A DNA stretch of 64,000 nucleotides from Saxidomus purpurata (GCA_022818135.1 JAFMSR010000018.1:19582595-19646594), one strand, 5' to 3'; shown: positions 13,040 through 26,000, numbered from the stretch's first letter. Notes: generated by a model from the letters alone, not told the origin. Translations and numbers: made by a program.

Positions 13040-13190
13040 CACTTACTAGTACTCGATGAAAAGTTTGAACACGAAACACATTGACTTTAAATCCAAGAGA
13101 TATACATGTACTTGTATTTATGCAGAAACAGAAATTTGCTTTCGGTGCCCGAAACAAATTCGAAATCACGTGAAAACAGTGCAATACATT
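13040..13190 (+). repeat. Right copy of the diverged flanking direct repeat
   Basis: Counterpart of 11720-11860: CTCGATGAAAAGTTTGAACA near 13051, then ACAAATTCGAAATCACGTG and GTGCAATAC. Open frames of up to 99 codons here fall inside the repeat and are not taken as genes. Confidence 0.65.
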
Positions 13191-14371
13191 TTCTCGTATG
13201 TTTATTGATTTTTTTGTTGTTGAAATCCTTGGATAAGTGATACTCTTTTTACTAAACTTTATTTCTACGAGTGTATCTGTATACACACTTAACCTATTCA
13301 AACTTCTGTTTCCGTGCACTGTATACATTTAAATTAGGACCAATAGTACTAAACTGAATTTAATTTTGCCTATTTCCGTTTTATTGGGTAAATCACCATA
13401 CCTTTGATATCCCAATCATGGTAATGTATTTATAGATCCACTGTCGTCACAACTTTGTAACAACATACTTTGTTCTATCTAAGATTACATTTGGCGACGC
13501 AAATCAAGGTTTCCTTGTGCAAATAAACCCAAAAAGTAACAAAAAGACGATTATAATTCAGTGCTAGGAGGGTACCTCTTGTTATGTTTGTCTAAAAGTT
13601 CACTGAATCAACTTGATAGGTTCTTCACCATTGTATATTTTTGACGGTAACGATATTTTGTTGACTTTGTGGACACTCTCTTGTAAAAAGATCAAACTAT
13701 CGAGTATATTTGTGGTTCCTGGGGTCACATCTTTGTCTGCCTTGCCGAGCAAATCAGAGATTAATATCATTATATTTATTAATAATTCATATTTCCCATT
13801 CTAGCCAGTGCCTGTGACATGATTAAAGAAATTCCAATGAAATAACGCGGCTACTTGCAAAAAAAAACAAGAACCATAACTCTACCTACAGACATTTCTA
13901 ACGTTTGGTATATCTCAATCGCTGTCAATGCCAGTTTAAATACTAAAAGGATAAAATGATGATAGGAGAGGAAGTGCAGTGTATAAGAACCATAAATTTG
14001 TCACAGTAATTGTGTCTTCTCAAAACATCCGACTGCAGGCAATTAAATTTTCTGGCAATTTCAGGGGAGACGATTTCGGCATGCCCATATTTATGAACGT
14101 GCATGCGTTCTTTGGAGGACTCGTGTTACTTCACCATGCAATTTTCGCATAGAGATGACTTACATCAGGATTTTAATCTACTTTGCCAAAATATTTGAGA
14201 TATTTTTGTCCCCAAGGACTCACTCGCGTACCGAAAGCAATTTCTGTTTCTACACAATTACTAAATATTTGGCCATGAATTATCGTTGAAAAACTCACGA
14301 AACTGCAAGGATATGTTGTTCTATGGGCGTCGTTCCGATTGATATGTATCTACGTAATTCTAATATGTATA
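13191..14371. other. Non-coding stretch
   Basis: No gene seen. GAACCATAACTCTACCT near 13871 and GGAAGTGCAGTGTATAAGAACCATAA near 13970 resemble the core unit of the array at 61209-62265 and are probably a decayed relic of that family. Confidence 0.45.
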
Positions 14372-14473
14372 GGTTATAGGTCTATATTACAGGAATAAAC
14401 AAATTTATTGCGAGGGAGCGTTAGCGAACCGATGCAATAAGTTTTTTTATTTCTGTAATATGGACCTATAACC
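14372..14473. repeat. Foldback (palindromic) repeat with about 40-bp arms
   Basis: The left arm GGTTATAGGTCTATATTACA, continuing through GGAATAAACAAATTTATTGC, pairs with the right arm GCAATAAGTTTTTTTATTTC, continuing through TGTAATATGGACCTATAACC, with few mismatches. The loop contains GAGGGAGCGTTAGCGAACCG. This looks like a small foldback MITE. Confidence 0.8.
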
Positions 14474-14476
14474 GGC

Positions 14477-14556
14477 TTACAGTTTTCCCATATACAGGCA
14501 ATATTTGTATTGAAATACAGTTTTCCCATCGACAGACAACATTTGTATTGAAATTA
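14477..14556 (+). repeat. Two-copy tandem duplication, about 40 bp
   Basis: TACAGTTTTCCCAT, then ACAG.CAA.ATTTGTATTGAAAT, appears twice head to tail directly after the foldback repeat. Confidence 0.8.
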
Positions 14557-16702
14557 TAGAGATTAAGGGCGGAGCTTAGCTCTGTGATGTCACAGTTCCT
14601 TTTGGAAAAATAAGTGAAATATTATTTTATATTGGAGATATTGAGTAATATGGAGAATACAATTAGCTTTTTTGAATGAAATAGGGGCATTTGATTGGAT
14701 TGGAAAGTAGGGCAAACTGAGACAAAATATTGAAAACATCTAGTCGCCTAAACGATCGAACTCTTTCTCTCTTGGAACGTCACACCATCATGTATGACGT
14801 CAGAACGCACCTTTCGTGATTTGAATGTTTTATCACGTTTTTTTCCTTTACATTGTAATGAAAAAGAGAACGACTATTCAGAAAAGAACTATGAGTGGTC
14901 TTTTCTACTAAAATTAAATTGACAAACACAAGAAATTCGAAGAATGCATTTTTACTGAAAAAGATCCCGTTGAATATCATTTAATATTGTTTTGTGCTGT
15001 CATTTTATTTTAATTGGTACATAGTTAGAAAGCTGCAAATATTATATCTTTTTCTTGATGGTTTAATGAATATTTATGTGAACTGATTTTTCCCCCGGAA
15101 TATATGTTTAGTAACTAGCATAAGACAAAAGGTGGTACGATACTTCCAATGTTTTGTAACAAATATATACACGATACAGTTGGCTGTGTGTTACAATGAT
15201 AATTATTTTCTGATGAATCCTTCGTGTGTACCCCAACATTCATTGTTGATAGAAGTGTTACCTCATCTACACGTGCCTCCCAAGTAATTAACGACATTAG
15301 GCCTCGCTAACCCAATTACTCGGTATACAGAAAAGCAACAATGTATCTATACTGTACAGAATATACCTGTGAGCTTGTGTATATATTTTGTGAGTATATA
15401 AGTGACGGTAGTTTAGACTGCTTTGTCGTTGTTAACAGAAAAGAATGTTTCCCGAAACTGGGTGATTCTGCTGAATATGATTAAGAATTCATGTTGTGGC
15501 TTTGCCTTGCTTTGCCTTTAAATGAACTGAATTGACATATATTGAACTGAATAAAATTGGTTTTCCTATTTTTCTTCCCTTGTCTAGAGTAAACAAGATG
15601 TTCCGGAAATTGAGCTGTACTAAATTTAATTACCTTATTATATCGTCTGCTTTAATTAAAAAAAAAAAACCCACAAAATTGAACTGAATTGAATCGATCC
15701 GTCTTTCCTAGCAATTGTTTCTTTTTTGTATACGCTTTTCATAGACCCTCTTTCGAGTTTAAGATAGTATTCTCCGTTTATACACCTTCCCTGTGCTTTT
15801 TTCGAAGACGTCACAATTACTGATATATACACTTTTTTGGAAAATTTAACTTGCCTGTCAGAAAGAAAAATAATGTCAGATTGCACAAAGAAATCATCAA
15901 TTCTCGATGTCTCTAAGGTGTAAGAATAAGAAGGAAATTCTCAGTAATTCATACGGAAAACGATAAGTCTGGTCCGAGCTGTCGGTAATTAGTGACATAA
16001 GTAAAAGTCTCTCTCCTCATAGACTGGTACAGATCGATGATTGCTCAGATAGGCTATGGAATCGGCCCGCGCTTTATTCACGGGGAATAACACACAAGAA
16101 TGCCGTAAATTATTCATCGCAGTTTGAATTGTACAGGTATTCCGATCAGGACTATTTTGTTTGTTTAAACCCAGCCTTTAGAAACTTATATTAATTCAGT
16201 ATTGTTGCATTGCCATGGACCTTGTTGATTTTATTTCCACGGCGGTGGAATAAAATCAATTCCAGTGGAGGTGAAGTGAGAATATTAATATAGACTGCAA
16301 GTCAGATTAAAAATGGATTTATTCTTACGACCAGGACTGTGTACACTTAGTATTGAAAATGTGACACATGGTATAGTTAAGAAATTATATAAATGAAGAC
16401 CCCATATACATGAAAATATATTGAAAATTTGTTTATCGATTTTGGATTAAGTGGAATGATTTGAAAATTATATAGTGTGATCGAGCTGGTATAAAGTCCT
16501 TTATTAACATGCTTAAAAGTTGTGGTTTCGAAATCGGACTAGATTAAGAGTATATTAAGTGTTTAAACCCTGGAACTTATTTTCGAATCATTGGTGAATC
16601 TTTTTAGTTTCATTAAAAAAAGAGACAGATAAAAACAGAAAAGAAATCAGTGTGTCTGTTGTTTGTTTTTGGAAATAATCCGGAATTATTTTTATTTTTC
16701 AG
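14557..16702. other. Upstream non-coding stretch of the channel gene
   Basis: No coding exon recognised. It holds a full CRE-type palindrome TGACGTCA at 14795-14802 and simple AATTGAACTGAAT-like runs near 15520-15700. The polypyrimidine stretch TTATTTTTATTTTTCAG ends at 16702 and reads as a splice acceptor, so this region is probably an intron following one or more non-coding 5' exons. A promoter inside the window cannot be placed. Confidence 0.45.
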
Positions 16703-16711
16703 GGTTTTAAA

Positions 16712-16750
16712 ATGTGCTCTTCAGCAATGGAGGTTTTGAATCCGCGATGA
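16712..16750 (+). promoter_or_regulatory. Upstream ORF 1 in the leader
   Basis: A 12-codon ORF (ATG at 16712, stop TGA 16748-16750) lies in the presumed leader. Its stop overlaps the start of a second upstream ORF (ATGA overlap). Such leaders usually dampen translation of the main frame. Whether the mRNA includes this stretch depends on the acceptor at 16701-16702. Confidence 0.4.
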
Positions 16751-16821
16751 TTCTTCGGACAAAACCTCGGAAACCTGGCAGTGTGAACCAAACTTTGGAA
16801 TATAGTGTTTTTATATCATAG
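16747..16821 (+). promoter_or_regulatory. Upstream ORF 2 in the leader
   Basis: A 24-codon ORF ending TAG at 16819-16821, 70 bases before the main start. It overlaps the stop of upstream ORF 1 by four bases, permitting termination-reinitiation. No recognisable peptide. Confidence 0.4.
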
Positions 16822-16891
16822 AAACCATTGAAATAAGGTAGGTCAGTGGACCTAAGAAACAGTTTGTGAGTGAAGAAAGTAGCCTGTCGTC

Positions 16892-17263
16892 ATGACAACA
16901 GTGGAAGAGTCTAAACATGATATTCCGACGGCTGATCCGCCTGCCGACGAAGAAGAAAGCGATGATGAAGATGAAGAGGAAAAACTTGTATTTACACCGT
17001 ACTCGGCAGAATCATGGGAGAACCAGCTCCTTCAAGAAAAAAGGAATAAAGACAAAGCGGAAGAAAATAAAAGAAATCAGGGCGAGGCCCATCTAGTGGA
17101 TGGTGAATTGCATTTTGACTCGGAAGAGCATCATGGGCCACAGCAAACACGAAACCCGGCGCTTATCGAAGGGAACACACTTAGAGAGGATTCTGGGTTC
17201 CCTAAGGAGTCGTATGGAAAACCTATTGAAGAGATTGATAAACTCATTGCGGAAAGAGATAAG
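16892..17263 (+). CDS. NaCP60E-like: Sodium channel exon 1: cytoplasmic N-terminus
   Basis: Encodes residues 1-124. The ATG has G at -3. Residues about 14-31 are very acidic (EEESDDEDEEE), followed by LVFTPYSAESWENQLLQEKR, which sits where Nav proteins have their N-terminal FTPESL-type motif, and a charged, probably helical stretch. It ends ...GKPIEEIDKLIAERDK, the usual lead-in to the domain I segment. The frame is followed at once by a strong donor AAG|GTAAGA at 17264 and then by stops, so the 128-codon open frame runs 4 codons past the real exon end. Phase 0. Leader sequence probably begins at the acceptor at 16703. An 18.7-kb first intron follows. Confidence 0.88.
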
Positions 17264-18385
17264 GTAAGATCGAGTTAAATGTTTGGTCGTAACATGCCCC
17301 TCCCCAAAACCCCTCTCCATCATCAAAAAATGAACAAGACTTTGGTGTAAAATGTTTTGTGTGCAGATCTGAACACATTTTGGATATATGATGCTTGACG
17401 GTACCCAGCGCAATAGCCATGTTGTTGTGTCTGTGTCTTTTAGGGTGGTTTCTCTACATAAAAAAACCGTTTAATATTTATTTATTTCAGTTTAATGAAA
17501 ATCATTATGCATTGATGTAACTTGAAAGTGTGTGTGACACTTTGGTCTAAACAACGTCAGTCTTATTTTAAAAAAGTATGGACATAATCAAATTGCAAAA
17601 AAACCCTAACTGTGAAATCGCCGCTGTACACAAACTGCTAAACTGGTGATAAACTCTCGGTCGGTTGTCAGGCAAACACGTTGGTAGGAGAACGCTATGG
17701 AGTATATGCACTTAAAAGAAAATAAAATGATAAAACGTTCGCTAATATTATAAGAGTATGATTTGCAATTCTCTTTCTGTCACCTATTACGTCATATTTG
17801 TACAGTAAATTCAAATCTGTTATTTATTTTTTTCAATTCAGTTCAGTTAAATTCAATTCAATTTTCTTTAATTCGTCAGATTACCGTAAATCATGTCCAG
17901 ATTAACTCTCTGAACAGATCATCATGAAGTCATAGATATAATTTATTCCAAAAGCTTATCAAATATTTACAAGAAAACACACTAAACTGCTATTGAAAGC
18001 AGGCCCACGTATACACAGTGATAAAATACGTGTTTAGAAAGATTCCCTACCTGAAATAAGTTTTCTATAATTGATTGGTTGGGGGAAGCAAAATGACAAA
18101 TAAACAAGTTTCAGAAAAGTTTTCGCTTTGAAAACAATGCTCCACCAACTATACATAAACCATGTTTGACAGTACGAGATGCATGCTAAAAGATAAAAGT
18201 TTATGTATATTCAGTATGGCATTACACAAGACTTTATGATATTATGTAACGAGGCCGGAATATTGTCTCATGAATCATTAAAAAGATGTCGTTCAGAATC
18301 CATTTACGTTGTGACAATCCCATCCCTCAAATACAAGAGGCAGGGAACCAGCCTTCATTGTGAAATCTGTTAAGGAAGAGATCAT

Positions 18386-18469
18386 ATATCGAGGGTTGGT
18401 CGCAAAACTGTTGTAAGCCCTTCTTTATTTCATATAAGTTACTGCATTTTTGCGGCCAACCCCCGATAT
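18386..18469. repeat. Small inverted-repeat (MITE-like) element
   Basis: ATATCGAGGGTTGGTCGCAA at the left is mirrored by TTGCGGCCAACCCCCGATAT at the right, about 22-bp arms with few mismatches and a 40-bp spacer. Confidence 0.7.
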
Positions 18470-20349
18470 CCGACCTAGGAGAATAGGACGCTAAAATTAT
18501 AATCTAAATTGGTTACAGCATACGGACATGTGTTAAATATAATGCAAGTCAAGAAAACAAAGCCTTAATTTGACTTGGGCCCAGATTGAACACAGGACGA
18601 AACTAACACATTAGTTGTTGACCTTTCGTGCGTCTATTAGAATATATATGTTCTTTCTTTTGGTCAATGGTGTTCCACTTACTTGCTTAACAATTAAATA
18701 AGAAAAATAGCCAAAGTTAACAGACATGTATACAAAGACAGATTAATAATATATGCCCGTTTAAACATTGCCATTTCAGTATGTAAAAGGTCGGAGTTAA
18801 GTCAATATTTAAATCCACACCGGTAGTTAAGTACCTCTTGGGTTGTGTTCAAGTTCGGTATAACATAACATGTCCATTAATATTCGTACGTTCAAAATGT
18901 TCTAATTGGTACAGAGTTCGCGAACAACGACGAAAAGACATTGGTGTAAATAGCTTCACACATTTCAGAACACATAGGAAAAGTATCTTTTTATCTTATT
19001 CCAAAAGGCACACCGCAATATAATACAAAATGTATTTTCTTCACAGATTTGTACTGAAAAATGGCATTCCTTTATCTTCTATAAATTTATATAAAGCTAT
19101 TAGAAGAGGTAAATTAAAAAATAGACGCAAAGCCATGTCATTGTTGGCAACTACAAATAAAAATGTTCATTGTGGCGTGTTTTGTAACAGTAGATATTTT
19201 TTATTCAATCCAAGAGGTTGCGAAATTATGGTCAGGGTTAATTTCTTTGCCAAATTGTGGCGTAATATGACCTATCGGATCAAATAACAATGTAAAAAGA
19301 TACTAAATTAACTTTTAAATTAAAAAGAATATTGGTTATAATTGATCGGGTACAATTCTCTTGTGTACGTTTTTTTAGAAGGGTCTGTAACATATGTTGT
19401 ATATTTCTGCAGCATCTGAACACAAATGCTGTAGATCTGAAATAGCTTACATGAAAACAATATTTTTGGTGAGTTTTTTTCTGATGCGGAATGCGACTGC
19501 ATGCATTTCACGCGCGTTTGTCGCGCTTTTTCCGCAATCAGAGTAGTGCTGCACACGCTTTCTACATATAAACATGTGGTTTTAGCTGGTGTTGACCTCA
19601 ATTTTGGTTTATTCCTACCTCTAAAAATAACAACGTGAAAACCATGGATATGGGCAGGAGAAGGTTTCGTTAAGAGTGGCATTGTTGAATGGACAGGGCC
19701 TTGTCACAAAGAAAACAAATAGATTAACCATCTCAAGAAATAAGGATAATGAATCAATGGTATGATATTGTTCACAGGAACGCAGGCGAATTCTTTCTCA
19801 GGTTTAGAAGTTAGTGAGTTTGAATATTTTGTTTTAAATAGAACTGAAAATAAGAGAACATGTAAATATAATTATGAAGACACAATCAGTGTAGTTCGCA
19901 AGACAAGCCAGTAAGATAGTTAATCGTATAGGCAAGATAGTAAACCGTACGCAAGTTAGGAAAACGCTATAAGTTTTCATAAACACTGAATAAGAAATAA
20001 AAGATTTTTTAAATCCATCCCAATGGACCAGTCTATCATTCTAAGGTTGCTCGTACAGTTTAAGCATATTATTGGTAGCGGTGGGGAAACGTGCACTGGA
20101 AGAAACGTCCGTAAAATATAAGCTGATTTGCATAAAATGTATGATTGAAAAAACTCGGACATTCGTAAAAAGACAGTGAAACCTTTAAACAATACTGTCA
20201 GGCTATTTTGCATTTACTCTTAAAATGCGTTCGTGCCAAATCTATCATGATATAAGTCTGCAACAATTGTAGACTGGAAATACATGGTAAATGCAGTTTT
20301 AAAACGTACGCGTTGAAACATTAAAATTCCTCTACGTATTCATGTAATG

Positions 20350-21100
20350 CCTCGGTCACATGTTCGAACGGTGTCCGTACGATTTATAAAATCGCACGAT
20401 TCCACCAACTTTTAAAATCCGTACGGTCTCCGTACAATCGTAGCTTCTGGTCACATGCCTACGGGCCCCGTGCGATCTTTTGGAGGATGCAATCGTAGGA
20501 TATCCATACGGACATCGCAGACAAGTCGTGCGGTGCTCGCAAGGAGCTCGGACGTACCTCGTGCGATGCGTGTGTTCATACGGCGCCCATACGGTGTCCG
20601 CACGGTGTCCTGGTTTTATACCACCTTCAATCATCAAGGATGTCGTACGGAGTCCGTACGGCGAACGTAAGGCCCTGCGGGCCCCGTACGGACATCGCAA
20701 GCTCCCCGCCCGGCGTCCGTAGTATCGTACAGACATCGTACGTTGACCGTGCTACCACCCTGCGATACTCGTGCGAGCACCGGCAAACTCTTACGGGACT
20801 CGCGGTGTTCCAAATCCGCACGGACATCGTGCGATGCCCGTACGAGCTATGCCTGGGCCCTTGCGGTGCCCGTACGGGGCCCTTGCGAGCTGCTCACGAC
20901 TTCGAAAATTTCTACGAGCTCTGCGACAGCTCGGGAGCTCGGTGAAACATTCTCACCGAGTCCCCGAGTCCTCTACGAGTTCAAAAAATCCGTACGATGC
21001 TCGCAAGAGTCAACGATGTTCGTAAGGACTCCGTGCGATTTTGCAAAATTTCGACTGAAAACCTACTCGTACGGGGCTCGTAGCAATAATGTGACCAGGG
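20350..21100. mobile_element. GC-rich block of degenerate CGTACGG palindromes with inverted ends
   Basis: The ends are CCTCGGTCACAT (20350-20361) and, reversed, CCCTGGTCACAT (21089-21100). Both also carry an inner AAATCGCACG motif. Between them the sequence is far richer in GC than its surroundings and is built of short variants of CGTACGG, CGTGCGATG, GTCCGTACGG and GGACATCG in both orientations. The resulting arginine- and tyrosine-rich open frames on both strands (up to 131 codons) are by-products. No clear target-site duplication is visible. Probably a non-autonomous DNA element; family unknown to me. Confidence 0.6.
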
Positions 21101-22914
21101 TATTAGCAAGGTCAAGGTACCGGTGTATATATTTGTAGGTCAAACGGGTAACAATATGTGTCATTTTCAGAAGTATTATTTCTGGTTTAGGAAATAAATA
21201 GTTCAGCTTTCATATAAGAACCGATTCTATGATTCTGTGCCCTGTGTGGCCGTACAATAAGTACACCTTTTTATACTTGAAAACAACGACCCCGCTACCA
21301 ACAAATCGAACACCGTAGTGGAACTAAATTCCCAGCTGAGTCGCTGAAAACTGTGTAATCTAGAGTGAAAAATCAAATGACGTAAGTGTGTATTAAGTTT
21401 GTATCTTAAAATAACGCTATATTCATTATAAGCCTTTTAAAATTCTGATAATCCTATCTCCTTATCTGGTTACATAAGATAACATTTGCAATATTTACTT
21501 CTATTTCTATGCACGATTCATCATTTCGGTTCAATGGTCGCGCCGTATTATTTTGCTTTTGATAATGATTCAGTTTTCATATACTGAACCGCTTTTAATT
21601 GATCACTCCCCTTTTAAACCCATTCTATAACGAAAACTTGAATACCAATACCTTACTCGGTTAAACATCTTTTGAACTTCATGCATGTGTGTTCTTTTGA
21701 TGCGGATAAATTCATAAATTATTTACCAGTTAATGAATAGTTAGTTTGTTTTGAAAACACTTAAGGTGTGAAGAAGTTAAGCCAAATGTTAGTACACATT
21801 CCAACTTTTAATGTATAGCATATATACTTTACATTCTTAGGCTTTCTGACGTAGTTAATTTGTGTGTTGTCGTTTGAAAGATGCAGAATTGACCACAAGG
21901 TCCGTAGCAATGCTGAATTTCTAACTCAAACACCGAGACAAAACGTGCAAATTACTCTCTATAGCGATGCGCGCCGAAAAGACGTTGAACATGAGTCTAA
22001 ATTGATCATCATTTAAACTCTTTAATACCATTGAGTTTTAGCAGCAAGGACGATGTAATGGAATTTTCATGACAGTGAAAGACTTTAGACCTATATGTAA
22101 CCGTAAGGCCAGCATACACGGACCGTTATAGAAGAACGCACATTGAAATTGTATTGTTTCCTGCCCTTTTTCCTCGGCCTGTGGGATTCCTAACACAAAA
22201 ACAGAGTTTGATGTACGTTCAAAACTGCTAAACGGCTCATGATTAGCATAGTTACAACTTCACACAGCACCCTCCATCTTGTTAGATAAGTTATATATAA
22301 CTAAGCCGGACCATCGCAGCTGTATGATATAGCTCATATCTGATGTATATTGACAGTTTATGACAATGGGAAAACGTAGCGGGGCATTATAATATAATTG
22401 CCAACAGACGGGACTGATGAATATGACTTCACGCTTTCATCATTACATGGCGCACGTTGAGCACGTGTGCATCTGCTTCGTACATCAATAAATACATCTT
22501 TAAGAAAGCCAGTCTTAATTAATTACGCACATAATTTTTATTGTTTTACACGTACAATTGGAAGATAACAATCAGTGCAAACATAATTAGATCATATACA
22601 CATACAGCAATATAAAAGACGGTCTATATAACGAAAAGGGCTAGTTCAAAATGTATTTTAACATCCGCGGCACTTATTTAACTATACCGACATTCCCCCT
22701 CTTTTTTTGGCTGGATGTTCGTGGCACTTTGATTATGCCTTGTGGTTTTTGGCTAAGATCATGTCGAAGATGATCATTTGTTACATTAAAGGCCTTAAAC
22801 GTTGATGTTTTCATTCACAAACTTACTATGACGAGTGAAATGTGAATCCCGTAACAGTTTCTTTTTTTTATGCAAAAGCAGGTTTTTTCCCGGTTGACTT
22901 GAAATATAAATCTA

Positions 22915-23075
22915 AGGCAGTGGGTTTCAGCCCTGCTACCGACCATGTTTTTTTTCAAGTGAGAAAGTTGGCAGTTTCTTACACAGGATACTGGTTCGTC
23001 CAAGGAATGATGATTAGGGAAACTGCTCACCTGTTAATAAGACCAAAATACGGTTGGATTGGGCGTTAAAACTCA
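22915..23075 (+). repeat. Dispersed repeat, copy B
   Basis: GTGAGAAAGTTGGCAGTTTC at 22959, then GG.TTCGTCCAAGGAATGATG, AAACTGCTCACCTGT and GGGCGTTAAAACTC: the same order as copies at 9690 and 48445. A degenerate B-box-like stretch, GTGGGTTTCAGCCCTG, lies upstream. Confidence 0.75.
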
Positions 23076-26000
23076 TACGACATCTACCAAACGCCCCTTT
23101 TTATGTACCCAGTGAAACCAGTTCACATGCAGTGTGCGCATCTTTTCAGATACATAACATCTAAAAAAAATTAAACATTTCATGCAAAGTCCAAAGTGAC
23201 GAAAAGAAATTCTTAGTCCGTGTCATATTTAAATTAACGTCACTTTAATGAAATTGTACAAGTTTGTTCGTGCTTTTACAAAAGTAAAACAGTTATTGAC
23301 CAAAGTTGTTCGGGGCCCATAGCAGACAAAATATGCAGCTCTTATAATGCGATGAATACATTGACATGATATGTCTGCGCGTGAAGAAAACCAAGTGCAT
23401 GGCGTGCACATGTCACCTCCTCAGAGTTTATCTGTAAATGAAATCTGTTTCTGACATCCGTGGTAAGCATCCTTCCTAATATAGATGCAATCCGTGTTTA
23501 CAAGTGATTTAAAACACTATCTCCATCACTTAAATCACTGTGCAATCGATTCAAGTCCTTATATTACGGCACGCACTCCTTTTCTTTTTGTTTAATTATT
23601 CACGCTACTGATATTTCTCATTTTCGCCGCCCTGACTTAGTGCTAGGTGTTAATGTTCGGTCATTTATTCCCTATTGACGTCGGATGCCGCCATGAAACA
23701 ATTCTCCGTAATTGCAACAGTAAAGCGGCTTTAATAAGCCCTATTCTTTATGATGCTGGAATGCTCCTTTATGAGTACTGTAATCTGTATATTAGATACA
23801 TTGTATACATGTATATATGACTTTATGTCAGGGTCTAACAATTTCCATATTCGTGAATTTATGTACACAATATAACAACGTATCCACTTTACAAACGTTC
23901 TTATGTTACTACAAATTTATTCTCAAAGTATTTTTTCAGCAATACGATTCAAAATAAAAATAACTTGCTTCGCCCTTATTTAATCATTTTCGGTCCCCTG
24001 GTTGCCCAAACGCAGTTTCACAAAGTGCTGGGAAAGGCACTTGTGTTAACAATAAACAGCTGGCGGACATTCATAATTCATAACTTCTTGGTGCTTTTCA
24101 GCAATAATTTTAGCTTGAGGTAATCTTATTTTCGTTTATGGTCCATATAGTACACAAACACTTACAGTTTTTTTTTCCTTTTTAGAAAAAGAAGGTGCGT
24201 ACTATATACGTCAGGGTGATTTATATCACGTCACGCTGTACAAATGACGTCAACGTTTTCCCGTTATGATAATTAGATCAATTTGGCAAATTGGTAAAGT
24301 TTTTGTAATTTTAGAACAAATCAAAGCAGTATCATATATGTTAGATCCCCCTGTATATGGAAAGTCAGTTTGTTCAACAATACAGACGTACAGAGATCGA
24401 GCAGATATAATACATATGTCTGTACGTCAAAACATCAGGGGTACATGAAATGTTGTTCAGTCTAGGTTTCTCTTCATAGAAATGAGTTAAGTCAGACAAT
24501 TGTCCCGATCTACTTCTGTCTAAAACCGTCTTCATCACCATGACTTTAATAATTGTATAATTTCTAAAAACGGTGTAAATCGCCATGATTTTCAAAGTCA
24601 ATGTCTAATGATGGGCTACAGTCACATTGTTTTCTTAAGTCGGTTCTTAAATGCTTTAAATCGCCATTATTTAAATAGTAAATTTCTATCAACATTCTAA
24701 ATCGCAACGCTTTTCAAAGTCAGATAAATTCTGCATTCTGTATGGTTTAGTGTACACCTGCATCCAGTGCTATACGAAAGAAACCGTGACATCGCGAACA
24801 AAAGCCAACAAGCATTACATTGCATATATCAAATAAAGCTTGTCATATTTCATGCTATTATTGTCAAGTTTGAAAAGATTTGTTTCGAAAGCAAATACTG
24901 ATACGAGTTAATAACTGCGAAGTAAAAAAACGCAGAGCCAAACCATTATACCATTATGGATCAATTTTAAGCAATTTATTGAGTCCCGTATTGTACGTCA
25001 CCTAGCTACGAGCTGCTTTGATACTATAAACTGCAACAATTTTGCTGTCAAGAGTTTATGTAGTTTCCTGTAGGTGGACTTAACTGGCATGTTAAGGAAC
25101 TTTAATGACAACCGTATGAAAGTGTTGGCGGACACGTCAAAAGGTGAAGAAACTGCAAGACATCTAACTATACATGCCTCAAGTCTGACAAAAATGCAGC
25201 ATAAAATGTAGGTTGCACTGAACATTATAACACCCAGACTTTACTTGATCTGTACCTAAGCCCTGCAAAAATACACACACAATAAGGCATGCAGTTCACG
25301 GCAAATCATCTTGGTTACCGGCCTGAAGTATAGAAGTTACCAAGTTTTACCAGGAAAATTCTCCCGACGGAATGTTTCCATCTTACGGGATCAGTAGACG
25401 CAATCTCACTGGGTTTAGTCGGTTCTTTGGGCATTGTTGCAGTTATTGGTTGTAGGAGGAAAGATCGATGTTCCGGATGAACACCGTGATTGTCCTCTTT
25501 ATAAATTCATAAAAGCTATCTCATAGAGTCATCGCGCCTAATATGCGGAATGGTTGTTAATATACAATTCTTTAACGTAAATACAGTTTTAAAACAACGT
25601 CACACAAAGGTGACATTGACCGATATCTTTTGCAATCAGACATAGAACAGTAACACTGAGACACAAATGTGCATGGAACGGGGTGTTGCCGACTAAATTT
25701 GTTATTAAGATAGATACTAAATTCGGTAAACTGCACTAAATGATATATTTTCGTTAATACATGACACTGTACCAGTACGTTGTATACAGAGTATGAGTGC
25801 GTTGCAACACAAGGCTGTAGTAATGCTTTGCACGGGGGTCAGGGCGGGGGTTCAAACGTCAAGGAAGTTGCAACAGACTCTTAATGATTTTATCGAATAT
25901 CATTGTTTCTGAAGTGCTTTCGTCTTCACCGCGTAATTGATTGTTTCATATTTCAAATTGCAGTCCGAGAGACGAGGGTTTTGTTAAGAGCTAATTTGTT

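Noticed and set aside
13029..13328. 99-codon minus-strand open frame
   Set aside because: Lies largely in the repeat flanking the array element and shows no domain.
17093..17413. 106-codon minus-strand open frame over exon 1
   Set aside because: Shadow of exon 1; no coding features of its own.
19320..19682. 120-codon minus-strand open frame
   Set aside because: No recognisable domain, no splice or start context, and intronic AT-rich composition; length is not exceptional in 64 kb.
20356..21138. Several overlapping open frames of 66-131 codons on both strands, rich in Arg, Tyr, Ser and Gly
   Set aside because: They arise because CGTACGG-type units avoid stop codons in most frames; frames overlap on both strands and the proteins are simple repeats.
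24245..24252. CRE palindrome TGACGTCA as a channel enhancer
   Set aside because: A lone 8-bp site (another at 14795-14802) in non-coding sequence is expected by chance; no promoter context.
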